A stretch of DNA of 64,000 nucleotides from Sulfuritalea sp. (GCF_017302275.1 NZ_JAFLDR010000003.1:1-64000), one strand, 5' to 3'. Shown: positions 53,291 through 61,611, counted from the first letter of the stretch. Notes: generated by a model from the sequence alone, not told the origin. Made by a program: numbers and translations.

Positions 53291-53359
53291 GGCGATTCGC
53301 GGAGACTGGTGGCTGTGGGGGCGGGCAGGGAAGCGGGGGAGAAAGTAGAATTATCGCCT

Positions 53360-54325
53360 ATGTCCAAATTCCTCCGTGCCGCCGTCATCGGCGTCGGCTA
53401 CCTCGGGCGCTTCCACGCGCAAAAATACGCCGCCCTGCCCGATGTCGAACTGGTCGGCGTGGTCGATCCCGATCCCGAGCGCGCCGCCGCCGTGGCCCGG
53501 GAACTCGGCACCGCCGCGCTTCCCGGCCATGCGGAACTCGCCGGCAAGGTCGACCTGGTGTCGATCGCCAGCACCACCGAAAGCCATTACCGCATCGCCC
53601 GCGACTGCCTCGCTGCCGGCCTGCACGTGCTGGTGGAAAAGCCGATCACGGTGTCCGTGGCCGAGGCCGACGAGCTGATCGCCCTGGCCGCTGCCGGCCG
53701 GCGCATGCTGCAGGTCGGCCACCTCGAACGCTACAACCCGGCCTGGCTGGCGGTGCGCGACAGGATAGCCACCCCGCTGTTCATCGAGGCCCACCGCATG
53801 GCGCCCTTCAAGCCGCGCGGCATCGATGTCTCGGTGGTGCTCGACCTGATGATCCACGACCTCGACCTGATCCTGCCGCTGGTGCAGAGCCCGATCGCCG
53901 ACCTGCGCGCCTCCGGCGTGGCGGTGCTGACGGAGGGCATCGACATCGCCAACGCGCGCATCGAGTTCGCCAGCGGCTGCGTCGCCAACATCACCGCCAG
54001 CCGCGCGTCGACGGCGAGCCTGCGGCGCATGCGCATCTTCCAGCACCACGAATACCTCTCGGTCGATTTCGGCGAGCGCAAGCTCGGCTTCGCCAGGAAG
54101 CGCGATGCAATCATTGACGCAGGTGACACAAATGAATCCCCGATCGACAGCGAAAGCCGCATCGAGCCGCCCGGCGACGCGCTGCTGAGCGAGATCCAGG
54201 CCTTCGTCGCCAGCGTGCGCGGCGAAGCCGTGCCCGGCGGCACCTGCAGCGGCCGCGACGGACGCGAGGCGCTGGCCGTGGCCCTCGAAATCGAACGACT
54301 GATGTCGAAGCAAGGAATCCAATGA
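53360..54325 (+). CDS. gnnA: Gfo/Idh/MocA family oxidoreductase, GnnA-like (UDP-GlcNAc 3-dehydrogenase)
   Basis: The 321-residue protein has the NAD Rossmann start RAAVIGVGYLGRFHAQKYAA and the EKP motif in HVLVEKPITVSVAEADELI. GnnA oxidises the 3-OH of UDP-GlcNAc so that GnnB can install an amine there. It forms a tight cluster (ATGA and GTGA overlaps) with a PLP aminotransferase and an LpxA gene, the gnnA-gnnB-lpxA arrangement known from Acidithiobacillus. ATG 53360 is chosen; a start at 53309 lies upstream of the conserved N-terminus. Confidence 0.8.
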   Translation: MSKFLRAAVIGVGYLGRFHAQKYAALPDVELVGVVDPDPERAAAVARELGTAALPGHAELAGKVDLVSIASTTESHYRIARDCLAAGLHVLVEKPITVSVAEADELIALAAAGRRMLQVGHLERYNPAWLAVRDRIATPLFIEAHRMAPFKPRGIDVSVVLDLMIHDLDLILPLVQSPIADLRASGVAVLTEGIDIANARIEFASGCVANITASRASTASLRRMRIFQHHEYLSVDFGERKLGFARKRDAIIDAGDTNESPIDSESRIEPPGDALLSEIQAFVASVRGEAVPGGTCSGRDGREALAVALEIERLMSKQGIQ

Positions 54326-55416
54326 ACATCCCCATGCTGGACCTCAAGGCCGAATACGCCTTGCTCAAGGACGAAATCGAACCCGCCGTGTGCGAGGCGC
54401 TGGCCGCCTGCCAGTACATCGGCGGCCCCAACGTCAAGGCCTTCGAAGCGGAAGCCGCGGCCTATGCCGGCGTCAAGCACGGGATCTCCTGCGCCTCGGG
54501 CACCGACGCGCTGCTGATCGCGCTGCGCGCCATAGGGCTCGGCCCCGGCGACGAAGTCATCACCACGCCCTTCACCTTCGTCGCCACCGCGTCGACCGTG
54601 GTCATGTGCGGGGCTAAGCCGGTGTTCGTGGACATCGATCCGCGCAGCTTCAACCTCGACCTCGACCAGGTCGCGGCCGCGATCACGCCGCAGACGAAAG
54701 CCATCGTGCCGGTGCACCTGTTCGGCCAGCCGGTGAATCTGGCGCCGCTCAAGTCGCTGTGCGAGAAGCACGGCCTGAAGCTGATCGAGGACGCGGCGCA
54801 ATCCTTTGGTGCCGACTACGCCGGCCGCAAGTCGGGAACCTACGGCGACATCGGCTGCACCTCCTTCTATCCGTCGAAGAACCTCTCGGCCTTCGGCGAT
54901 GGCGGCCTGATGATCACCGATGACGATGCGCTGGCGGCCGAGCTGCGCGTGCTGGCCAGCCACGGCTCGCGCGTGCGCTACCACCACCATGTGCTCGGCT
55001 ACAACTCACGGCTCGACGAAATCCAGGCCGTGATCCTGCGCATCAAGCTGCGCCGCCTGGACGACTTCAACAAGCGCCGTATCGCCATCGCCGACTTTTA
55101 CAACCAGGAACTGGCGGGCCTGGTCGAGACGCCCTTCGCCGACGGCCACGGGCGCCACGTCTATCACCAGTACACGATACTTTCCGACCGGCGCGACATC
55201 ATCCAGAAAGTGCTGACCGAATCGGGCATCGCCTGCGCCGTGTATTACCCGGTACCGCTGCACCGGCAGGAAATGTTCGCCGCCACGCATGGCGACGTGC
55301 GCCTGCCGGTCACCGAGAGCGTCGCCCGACGCTGCCTGTCGCTGCCCATCTCGCCGATGCTGAAGGACGAGCAGATCCGCCGCATCGTCGGCGCCATCCG
55401 CCAGGCGCTGACGTGA
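54322..55416 (+). CDS. gnnB: DegT/DnrJ/EryC1/StrS aminotransferase, GnnB-like
   Basis: This PLP enzyme would transfer an amino group to the 3-keto sugar nucleotide made by the preceding gene product, giving UDP-GlcNAc3N. The 364-residue protein has ASGTDALLIALRAIGLGPGD, LIEDAAQSFGADYAGRKSGT and the PLP Lys in TSFYPSKNLSAFGDGG. It overlaps both neighbours. Other sugar aminotransferases of this family are possible; the context decides. Confidence 0.82.
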   Translation: MNIPMLDLKAEYALLKDEIEPAVCEALAACQYIGGPNVKAFEAEAAAYAGVKHGISCASGTDALLIALRAIGLGPGDEVITTPFTFVATASTVVMCGAKPVFVDIDPRSFNLDLDQVAAAITPQTKAIVPVHLFGQPVNLAPLKSLCEKHGLKLIEDAAQSFGADYAGRKSGTYGDIGCTSFYPSKNLSAFGDGGLMITDDDALAAELRVLASHGSRVRYHHHVLGYNSRLDEIQAVILRIKLRRLDDFNKRRIAIADFYNQELAGLVETPFADGHGRHVYHQYTILSDRRDIIQKVLTESGIACAVYYPVPLHRQEMFAATHGDVRLPVTESVARRCLSLPISPMLKDEQIRRIVGAIRQALT

Positions 55417-56186
55417 GTTTCCACCCAACCGCCGTCATCGCCGCCGACGCCAGGCTCGGTGCGAATGTCCGCATCGGGCCCTTCGCAGTGATCGAGGAGG
55501 ATGTGGTCCTCGGCGACGATTGCGAAGTCGCCGCGCATGCGGTGATCAAGCGCCACACGCGCATCGGCGCGCGCAGCCGGGTCGCCGAGCACGCGGTGAT
55601 CGGCGGCGACCCGCAGGATTTCAAGTTCGCGGCGGACTGCGTTTCCTACACCGAGATCGGCGAGGACAACTGGCTGCGCGAAGGCGTCACGGTGCACCGC
55701 GGTTCGCGCCAGGGCAGCGTCACCCGGCTCGGCGACCACTGCTTCCTGATGGCCTACAGCCACGTCGCGCACGACTGCAGCGTCGGCAACCACGTGATCA
55801 TGGCCAACACCGCCGGCATCGCCGGCGAGGTGGTGGTGCATGACAAGGCCTTCATATCCGCAGCGGTGACGGTGCACCAGTTCTGCCGAATCGGCCGCAA
55901 CGCGATGGTCGGCCTGTCGTCGAAAGTGGTGCAGGACGCCCTGCCCTTCTGCATCACCGACGGCAACCCGGGCCGCGCCCGCGGCCTCAACCTGGTCGGA
56001 CTCAAGCGCAATGGATTTTCGCGCGAGGACATTTCGGCGCTGAAGGAAGCCTATCGCATGCTCTACTCGCGCGTCCCTCTCGAAGAGGCGCTGGCGCGCA
56101 TGGCGGCGATGGACAGTCCGCCGGTGAGCGAATTGAGCGCCTTCATCGCGAACAGCAAGCGCGGCTTCGCCCATCCGACCCGTTAG
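55413..56186 (+). CDS. lpxA: Acyl-ACP--UDP-N-acetylglucosamine acyltransferase (LpxA)
   Basis: LpxA transfers a 3-hydroxyacyl chain from ACP to the 3-position of the sugar nucleotide, the first lipid A step. The 257-residue protein is a left-handed beta helix with hexapeptide repeats (residues 1-185), the catalytic His in AYSHVAHDCSVGNHV, VTVHQFCRIGRNAMVG, and the helical C-terminus (LNLVGLKRNGFSREDISALK). Start is GTG 55413, overlapping gnnB. Next to gnnA and gnnB it may prefer the 3-amino acceptor and make an amide bond. No lpxD, fabZ or lpxB is adjacent, so this may be an extra, dedicated LpxA. Confidence 0.92.
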   Translation: MSFHPTAVIAADARLGANVRIGPFAVIEEDVVLGDDCEVAAHAVIKRHTRIGARSRVAEHAVIGGDPQDFKFAADCVSYTEIGEDNWLREGVTVHRGSRQGSVTRLGDHCFLMAYSHVAHDCSVGNHVIMANTAGIAGEVVVHDKAFISAAVTVHQFCRIGRNAMVGLSSKVVQDALPFCITDGNPGRARGLNLVGLKRNGFSREDISALKEAYRMLYSRVPLEEALARMAAMDSPPVSELSAFIANSKRGFAHPTR

Positions 56187-56256
56187 CCCGAAGGAGCTAT
56201 TGACCCTGCTCGAGGAGCAGGGAAGAATTCCGACGACATTTCAGATGGGGAGCGTC

Positions 56257-57060
56257 ATGAAATTCAAACGCAGCTTTCTGCTCACTGCGGGGCTGTTGGC
56301 CACCGCTTCGGCGCAGGCCTTGACGATCGGCACCTTGGGCAACTCGAGGACCAACGCATGGCTACCGGGTGGAAGCAGCTATTCCGAGATCCGGTCGGTA
56401 CTCAATGCTGACGGGCACACGCTGGTCGGCTCGAACAGCATCGATGCCAGCTTCCTCGGTGGCGTCGACGTCTTCCTGACCAGCACCTTCGAACCGTTCT
56501 TCGCCCTGTCGGGTCCGGCGCTAAGCGCCGAGGTCAGCGCCCTGACCAATTGGGTATCCAACGGCGGCACGGTCATTTTCTCCGGTGAGCATGGCGGTTT
56601 CACGCCGTCGTTCAATTCCTACACGACCGCGTTCGGAATCACCATGGGCGGCATGGCGGCAAACTACAACGCCGGTGTCGCGTTCGTGACCGATCCGTCC
56701 GATCCCTATCTCGCCAATGGCGTGTCGGGGTCGGGGTGGGCCGTGAATAACCGTGGCTGGATCGACTCGGTGGCAGGCCCCTACACCACGCTGGCCACCA
56801 GCGGCCTGAACCCGAACGAACTGTTCGCGGTTTCCAAGCAGTTCGGGCAAGGAACGGTCATCGCGTTTGCGGATACCTACTTCATGCACAACGCGGCGGA
56901 CCCGGACCATATGGGCCGACAGTTCCTCCTCAACGCGATCAACCAGCACGGCGCGAACGTCGCGCCGGTTCCCGAACCCGAAACCTACGCAATGATGCTG
57001 GCAGGACTGGGATTGCTCGGCCTTGTCTCACGCCGCCGGAAACGGAAAGCGACTGCCTGA
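56257..57060 (+). CDS. PEP-CTERM sorting domain protein
   Basis: The 267-residue exported protein has a signal peptide (MKFKRSFLLTAGLLATASAQ) and a C-terminal VPEPETYAMMLAGLGLLGLV followed by SRRRKRK: the PEP-CTERM tripartite signal read by exosortase (EpsH/XrtA). The body has a flavodoxin- or ThuA/GATase-like feel (DVFLTSTFEPFFALSG, TVIFSGEHGGF, GTVIAFADTYF) but I cannot name the fold securely. GGGGAG precedes ATG 56257. It implies an exosortase system elsewhere in the genome. Confidence 0.88.
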   Translation: MKFKRSFLLTAGLLATASAQALTIGTLGNSRTNAWLPGGSSYSEIRSVLNADGHTLVGSNSIDASFLGGVDVFLTSTFEPFFALSGPALSAEVSALTNWVSNGGTVIFSGEHGGFTPSFNSYTTAFGITMGGMAANYNAGVAFVTDPSDPYLANGVSGSGWAVNNRGWIDSVAGPYTTLATSGLNPNELFAVSKQFGQGTVIAFADTYFMHNAADPDHMGRQFLLNAINQHGANVAPVPEPETYAMMLAGLGLLGLVSRRRKRKATA

Positions 57061-57117
57061 TCACCGGCTGCCTGCTCAACGCAAACGGGAGCAGCGGCCT
57101 ACCTTCCGTCGCAGGGA

Positions 57118-57321
57118 TCAGCGCGGAAACGTCACTGCGGCCACGACGATGGAGGCGATCAGCAGCGCGAAGGGTGCTCCGAGTCGTGGCTTCTTGCGCA
57201 CGACCACGCCCTTGATCTTCTCGATGTTTTCGCCAATCCGGTTCATGCGTACATAGAGTTCCGCGACGGATCCGATAATCGCGAGGAGCGCGAGGTAGAA
57301 AATTACGGTACGAAATTCCAT
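57118..57321 (-). CDS. Small membrane protein, unknown
   Basis: The 67-residue protein has two transmembrane helices (about 5-24 and 48-65) joined by a charged loop RMNRIGENIEKIKGVVVRKK. It converges with the PEP-CTERM gene. No family recognised. The 220 bp between it and the MFS gene hold nothing I can support. Confidence 0.6.
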   Translation of the reverse strand: MEFRTVIFYLALLAIIGSVAELYVRMNRIGENIEKIKGVVVRKKPRLGAPFALLIASIVVAAVTFPR

Positions 57322-57542
57322 GATGGGTCCCAGGCTCCGCCCCATGGATCTTTCGCTGCTTCCGGCGTGGCGGGTGTCGGGAGCATCGGCATTCCTTTCG
57401 ATGAAGCGGCGGCAACCCGAATGGGCCACCATCCAGCCGTGAGCGTACCCGAAAACGAGCGTTCGATCCGCTTGCCAGCGAACGGTTCCGCCCGCAGGGC
57501 GACCGGGCGATTCCCGAAGATCGTCACCTGCCGAAAATCCCG

Positions 57543-58778
57543 TCAGCGCTTGCCGTTCGCCAGCTTCGCCGCCTCTGGCATGCGCCGCAAGCGCCAGATG
57601 ACCACCGGGCCGAGCAGGCCACCGATGCCCAGCGTCGACCACGCCAATCCCCATATCACGTGCTCCGGCAGGCTGCCGGCACGGCCCCAGTCGAGCACCA
57701 GACCGAACACCCACGGCGCGATCGCGCCGGCGCCGAAACCGAGCACCGAGCGCAACGAGTAGGCGGCGCCGAGGTAGCGCGGATCGGTGAGCTCGGTCAG
57801 CGTCGTCGAATGGATCGAGGAATCACCGACGCCCGTGACGTTGTAGAAGATCGCCACGGCGACCAGCAGGAACATCGGCATGCCGACCATCCAGCCGAAA
57901 CTGAAGGAGCAGGCCAGGCTGCAGACCGCCATCAGCAGCGTGATCGTGGTGCGTCCGTAGCGATCCGAGAGCGAACCGCCGATCACGCTGCCGACCACCG
58001 CCGCGAGGTAGGTCAGCGCGCTCAGCGTGGCGCCGAGGCTCACCGCCTCGGCGCCACCGCTGCCGCCGGCCAGCGCCGCAGCGGCGAGGAAGGCCGGCAG
58101 CCAGGCCCAGAGGCCGAGCAGTTCCCAGGCATGAAAGGTATAGCCCCAGATCGACAGCATCGCCGGCTTGTTGCGCAGCACTTCGCCGATGCGGCTGCGC
58201 GTGCCGTGGCCGTCCGGCAGGGCGTGCACCACGTTGGGCACGTCGCGCAGCGCCCACCAGCCGAGGCCGAGGCCAAACAAGGGAAACAGCGCGGTGACGA
58301 CGAAGCCGCCGCGCCAGCCAGCGATCGGAATCATTGCGCTGGCGATCAGCAGGCCGACGGCGTAGCCGAGCGAAGCGGCGGCGAGGTAGAAGCCCAGCGC
58401 CAGGCCGCGGCGCTCGGGCATGCGCTGGGCGACGATGGCCAGGCCCGGCGTATAGGAACCGCCGGAACACAGCCCGGTCAGCCCGTAGAGCAGCAGCGCG
58501 GAGGCGAAGCCTTCGGCCAGGAAGGCGAACAGCAAGCCGCTGGCAACCGCCGCGGCCCCGGTCAGCAGGTAGATGCGGCGCGCGCCGAAACGGTCGGAAA
58601 GGAAGCCCACCGAAAACAGCGAAACCAGGAAACCGACGTGATAGGCGGACTGCACCATGCCGGCCTGCCAGGCCGTCATCTGCCAGTCGGTGCGCAGCAA
58701 GGGCAGTACCGCGGACCAGGCGGTGAACATGGTGGCGAAGGCGGCGCGCGCGGCACAGAACTGGAGCAGCCAGGACAT
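57543..58778 (-). CDS. MFS transporter
   Basis: The 411-residue protein has 12 predicted helices. MFS motif A is visible in FSVGFLSDRFGARRIYLLTG (loop 2-3) and again as GGSLSDRYGRTTITLL in the second half. No substrate can be deduced. It is divergent from metK, and its start lies 31 bp from the -35 box of the metK promoter. Confidence 0.88.
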   Translation of the reverse strand: MSWLLQFCAARAAFATMFTAWSAVLPLLRTDWQMTAWQAGMVQSAYHVGFLVSLFSVGFLSDRFGARRIYLLTGAAAVASGLLFAFLAEGFASALLLYGLTGLCSGGSYTPGLAIVAQRMPERRGLALGFYLAAASLGYAVGLLIASAMIPIAGWRGGFVVTALFPLFGLGLGWWALRDVPNVVHALPDGHGTRSRIGEVLRNKPAMLSIWGYTFHAWELLGLWAWLPAFLAAAALAGGSGGAEAVSLGATLSALTYLAAVVGSVIGGSLSDRYGRTTITLLMAVCSLACSFSFGWMVGMPMFLLVAVAIFYNVTGVGDSSIHSTTLTELTDPRYLGAAYSLRSVLGFGAGAIAPWVFGLVLDWGRAGSLPEHVIWGLAWSTLGIGGLLGPVVIWRLRRMPEAAKLANGKR

Positions 58779-58808
58779 GGGCGCAGTTTAGGGCCTCGGC
58801 ACCCCGAT

Positions 58809-58838
58809 TTGACGGCCCCGCGGCTCCTGGCCTACAAT
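58809..58838 (+). promoter_or_regulatory. Sigma-70 promoter of metK
   Basis: TTGACG (58809-58814), an 18-bp spacer and TACAAT (58833-58838) form a near-consensus promoter. Transcription would begin near 58845, giving a leader of about 150 nt before metK. Confidence 0.75.
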
Positions 58839-58844
58839 GCGCGC

Positions 58845-58995
58845 CGATCCGCCGAGTTAAATGACAACTTGCGAGGCGGAGAAGACCCCGACGAACGTCG
58901 CCGGTCGGAAAACAAATATCGCTAAAGCGTCGCCTGCTCCCGCCCCATAGCTGGCCTCGCCAAGCATGGGGCGTTTGCTTTTTGGAGCAGGACAA
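58845..58995 (+). promoter_or_regulatory. Structured metK leader with terminator and Shine-Dalgarno sequestering stem (candidate riboswitch)
   Basis: Pairings seen: TCCGCC (58848-58853) with GGCGGA (58875-58880), competing with AGGCGG (58874-58879) and TCGCCT (58930-58935). Between them lie a hairpin GACC..CGAC-GAAC-GTCG..GGTC (about 58884-58905) and CGC-TAAA-GCG (58920-58929). Then CGCCCCAT (58941-58948) pairs with ATGGGGCG (58966-58973), followed by TTTGCTTTTT; outside it CCTGCTCC (58933-58940) pairs with GGAGCAGG (58984-58991), which contains the metK Shine-Dalgarno sequence. I do not recognise any published SAM or SAH riboswitch class in it. Confidence 0.65.
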
Positions 58996-60162
58996 ATGGC
59001 ACAAGAGTATTTCTTCACTTCCGAATCGGTCTCCGAAGGCCATCCGGACAAGGTTTCCGACCAGATTTCCGACGCCATCCTCGACGCCATCCTGGCGCGG
59101 GACAAACATTCGCGCGTCGCCGCCGAGACCCTGTGCAACACGGGCCTCGTCGTGCTGGCGGGCGAGATCACCACCAATGCCACCGTCGATTACATCGGCA
59201 TTGCGCGCAATGTGCTGAAGCGCATCGGCTACGACAACACGGAGTACGGCATCGACTACAAGGGCTGCGCCGTGCTGGTGGCCTACGACAAGCAGAGCCC
59301 GGACATCGCCCAGGGCGTGAACAAGGCCTACGACGACAACCTCAACCAGGGCGCCGGCGACCAGGGCCTGATGTTCGGCTACGCCTGCGACGAAACCCCG
59401 GTGCTGATGCCGCTGCCGATCTACCTGTCGCACCGCCTGGTGGAGCGCCAGGCCATGCTGCGCCGCGACGGCCGCCTGCCGTGGCTGCGCCCCGACGCCA
59501 AGTCGCAGGTCACCATCAAGTACCAGGACGGCAAGGCGCATTCCATCGATACCGTCGTCATCTCTACCCAGCATGCACCCGACATGGAGCTGCCGCAAAT
59601 CCGCGAAGCCGTGATCGAGGAAATCATCAAGCCCATCCTGCCGAAGGAACTCGTCAAGGGCGAGATCAAGTACCTGGTCAATCCGACCGGCCGTTTCGTC
59701 GTCGGCGGCCCGCAGGGCGACTGCGGCCTCACCGGGCGCAAGATCATCGTCGACACCTACGGCGGTGCGGCGCCCCACGGCGGCGGCGCCTTCTCCGGCA
59801 AGGACCCGTCCAAGGTCGACCGTTCCGCCGCCTATGCCGGCCGCTACGTGGCAAAGAACATCGTTGCCGCCGGCCTGGCCAGCAAGTGCCTGGTGCAGAT
59901 CTCCTATGCCATCGGTGTCGCCGAGCCGACCTCGGTCTGGGTCACCACGCAGGGCACCGGCAAGGTCGCCGACGCCACCATCGCCGAACTGGTGAAGAAG
60001 CACTTCGACCTGAGGCCGAAGGGCATCGTGCAGATGCTCGACCTGCTGCGTCCGATCTACGAAAAGACCGCCGCCTACGGCCACTTCGGCCGGGACGAGC
60101 CGGAATTTACCTGGGAGAATACGGACAAGGCCGCCGCGCTGCGCGCGGATGCGGGCCTGTAA
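58996..60162 (+). CDS. metK: S-adenosylmethionine synthetase
   Basis: MetK makes SAM from methionine and ATP. The 388-residue protein has the family motifs [32 protein letters not shown] (the DQG loop) and the P-loop-like [23 protein letters not shown] 58996 follows GGAGCAGGA; an upstream ATG at 58966 lies inside the terminator stem and is not used. The long structured leader suggests control by the SAM pool or another metabolite. Confidence 0.98.
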   Translation: MAQEYFFTSESVSEGHPDKVSDQISDAILDAILARDKHSRVAAETLCNTGLVVLAGEITTNATVDYIGIARNVLKRIGYDNTEYGIDYKGCAVLVAYDKQSPDIAQGVNKAYDDNLNQGAGDQGLMFGYACDETPVLMPLPIYLSHRLVERQAMLRRDGRLPWLRPDAKSQVTIKYQDGKAHSIDTVVISTQHAPDMELPQIREAVIEEIIKPILPKELVKGEIKYLVNPTGRFVVGGPQGDCGLTGRKIIVDTYGGAAPHGGGAFSGKDPSKVDRSAAYAGRYVAKNIVAAGLASKCLVQISYAIGVAEPTSVWVTTQGTGKVADATIAELVKKHFDLRPKGIVQMLDLLRPIYEKTAAYGHFGRDEPEFTWENTDKAAALRADAGL

Positions 60163-60204
60163 GGCCCGAGGGCCGCGGACCCTTGTCCGTGCCTCGTCGC
60201 AGGC

Positions 60205-60231
60205 TAACCTGCCAGTTCCATCGGCAGGTTA
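60205..60231. other. Hairpin downstream of metK
   Basis: TAACCTGCC-AGTTCCATC-GGCAGGTTA: a 9-bp perfect stem with a 9-base loop, with no T-run after it. It could protect the metK mRNA 3' end or be a protein-binding palindrome. Confidence 0.45.
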
Positions 60232-60334
60232 AGGCCCGCAGGGCCGGCCGCAGACAAAACACGGGCAAGCCAACCCGGCACTGACCGCTGAATCCAGCGC
60301 CTGGACTCGAAATCCATTCACGGCGATAACGAAT

Positions 60335-60361
60335 TGGCCCGCATCGCGGGCCATTTTTTTA
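60335..60361 (+). terminator. Rho-independent terminator downstream of metK
   Basis: TGGCCCGC-ATC-GCGGGCCA (8-bp stem) followed by seven T residues, 62 bp before the DUF2237 gene. Confidence 0.85.
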
Positions 60362-60422
60362 TCTGGCGCAAACTTGTTAAGCTCTTCGTGGTCGATAATC
60401 GGAACCGACAGCGGAGAACGAC

Positions 60423-60806
60423 ATGCACGATCTGGCAAAGAATGTATTGGGTGGCCTGCTCCAGCCCTGCAGCGTCGACCCCATGACGGGATTCTTCCGC
60501 ACCGGCGACTGCCAGGTGACGGAAGAGGATGTCGGCAACCACGGCGTATGCATCGTCGCCACAGCCGAATTCCTTGCCTTTTCCCGGTCGCGCGGCAATG
60601 ATCTTTCCACGCCGCATCCCGAGTTCGAATTTCCGGGTGTGAAGCCCGGCCAGCGCTGGTGCCTGTGCTCTGCGCGCTGGCAGGAAGCCCTGCAGGCCGG
60701 CAAGGCACCGCAGGTCGTGCTGGAGGCGACTTCCGCCGCGGCGCTCGAGGTCGTGCGCCTGGCCGACCTGAAACGCCATGCCGTGACACTCGACGAGGAG
60801 AAATGA
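60423..60806 (+). CDS. DUF2237 family protein
   Basis: The 127-residue protein has the DUF2237 pattern KNVLGGLLQPCSVDPMTGFF, GDCQVTEEDVGNHGVCIVAT, LSTPHPEFEFPGVKPGQRWC and the C-terminal VVLEATSAAALEVVRLADLK. The function is unknown. It contains four conserved Cys. Its stop overlaps the next start (ATGATG), so it is coupled to a glutathione peroxidase. Confidence 0.9.
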   Translation: MHDLAKNVLGGLLQPCSVDPMTGFFRTGDCQVTEEDVGNHGVCIVATAEFLAFSRSRGNDLSTPHPEFEFPGVKPGQRWCLCSARWQEALQAGKAPQVVLEATSAAALEVVRLADLKRHAVTLDEEK

Positions 60807-61285
60807 TGAACGCGCTCTACAAGTTGTCGGCCAAGGCCCTTGATGGTTCCATCCGGTCGATGGGGGACTGCCGGGGCAGGGTCCTGCTGTTTGTCAATGT
60901 CGCCAGCGGGTGCGGCTTTACGCCACAGTACGCCGGGCTGGAGGCGCTCTGGCGCAAGTATGGCGAGCGCGGACTGACGGTACTGGGTTTTCCCTGCAAC
61001 CAGTTCGGCGGCCAGGAACCCGGCAACGAAGCGGCCATCGGCGAGTTCTGCAGCCTCACCTACGACGTAACTTTTCCCATGTTCGCCAAAGTTGACGTCA
61101 ACGGCGACGATACCCACCCCATCTTTGCCTTTCTCAAGGAGGGGGCGCCCGGCTTGCTCGGCACCGAAGCCATCAAGTGGAATTTCACCAAGTTCCTGGT
61201 GGATCGCGAGGGCGGGGTGGTCGGGCGCTATTCCTCGTCGCACAAGCCCGAGGACATGGCGGCCGACATCGAGAAGCTGCTTTAG
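60806..61285 (+). CDS. Glutathione peroxidase (Cys type)
   Basis: This thiol peroxidase reduces H2O2 and lipid peroxides using glutathione or thioredoxin. The 159-residue protein has the catalytic tetrad regions: NVASGCGFTPQYAGLEAL (peroxidatic Cys replacing selenocysteine), VLGFPCNQFGGQEPG (Gln), and KWNFTKFLVDREGGVVGRYS (Trp, Asn). GAGGAG lies five bases before ATG 60806; ATG 60803 is an alternative. Confidence 0.95.
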   Translation: MNALYKLSAKALDGSIRSMGDCRGRVLLFVNVASGCGFTPQYAGLEALWRKYGERGLTVLGFPCNQFGGQEPGNEAAIGEFCSLTYDVTFPMFAKVDVNGDDTHPIFAFLKEGAPGLLGTEAIKWNFTKFLVDREGGVVGRYSSSHKPEDMAADIEKLL

Positions 61286-61315
61286 CTGTCTGCGCCGGCG
61301 CCCGTCGGCCGGAAT

Positions 61316-61513
61316 TCAAGCCGCAAGTGACTTTACCCGGCGCCGCTTCGCCTTCGGGCTTTCGTCCTTTTCGGCAAACTCGTCGTCGCCGTCGCTAAAG
61401 CGAACGATCTTCACACCGGCCGGCAGGTCTGTCTTGCGGCGCGACAGATCTTTCAACCAGTCGTTTCCGGGAGGGGCGAGAACATCCATGAGGCTCATGG
61501 CGTGCCGGGTCAT
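61316..61513 (-). CDS. Small basic protein, unknown
   Basis: The 65-residue protein starts MTRHAMSLMDVLAPPGNDWL and ends in a basic cluster KAKRRRVKSLAA. AGGAG is seven bases before ATG 61513. No known family. It converges with the peroxidase gene, 30 bp apart. Confidence 0.5.
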   Translation of the reverse strand: MTRHAMSLMDVLAPPGNDWLKDLSRRKTDLPAGVKIVRFSDGDDEFAEKDESPKAKRRRVKSLAA

Positions 61514-61583
61514 TTGCGGCTCCTGCATTGCTTGATTGCTGTGGCTGGATATCACATGTCCAGAATCATGCCTCGATGACAGG

Positions 61584-61611
61584 CGAAGGCCCCGCATGTG
61601 CGGGGCCTTCG
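61584..61611. terminator. Strong 13-bp palindromic hairpin
   Basis: CGAAGGCCCCGCA-TG-TGCGGGGCCTTCG is a perfect 13-bp inverted repeat. A second GC-rich inverted repeat (CGGCCGG/CCGGCCG) lies at 61614-61637. No T-run follows. The gap 61514-61820 has no gene I can support; these hairpins lie upstream of the small minus-strand gene. Confidence 0.6.

Noticed and set aside
58966-58995. Upstream in-frame ATG for metK at 58966
   Set aside because: It lies inside the 3' arm of the terminator stem and would add ten residues not found in MetK proteins; ATG 58996 has the Shine-Dalgarno sequence.
58845-58995. Assignment of the metK leader to the SAH or SAM-II riboswitch class
   Set aside because: The conserved core sequences of those classes, as I know them, are absent; the structure is reported as a candidate without class.
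57823-60084. 753-codon minus-strand frame spanning metK and the MFS promoter region
   Set aside because: It crosses the metK promoter and leader and is antisense to metK; the composition is that of a shadow frame.
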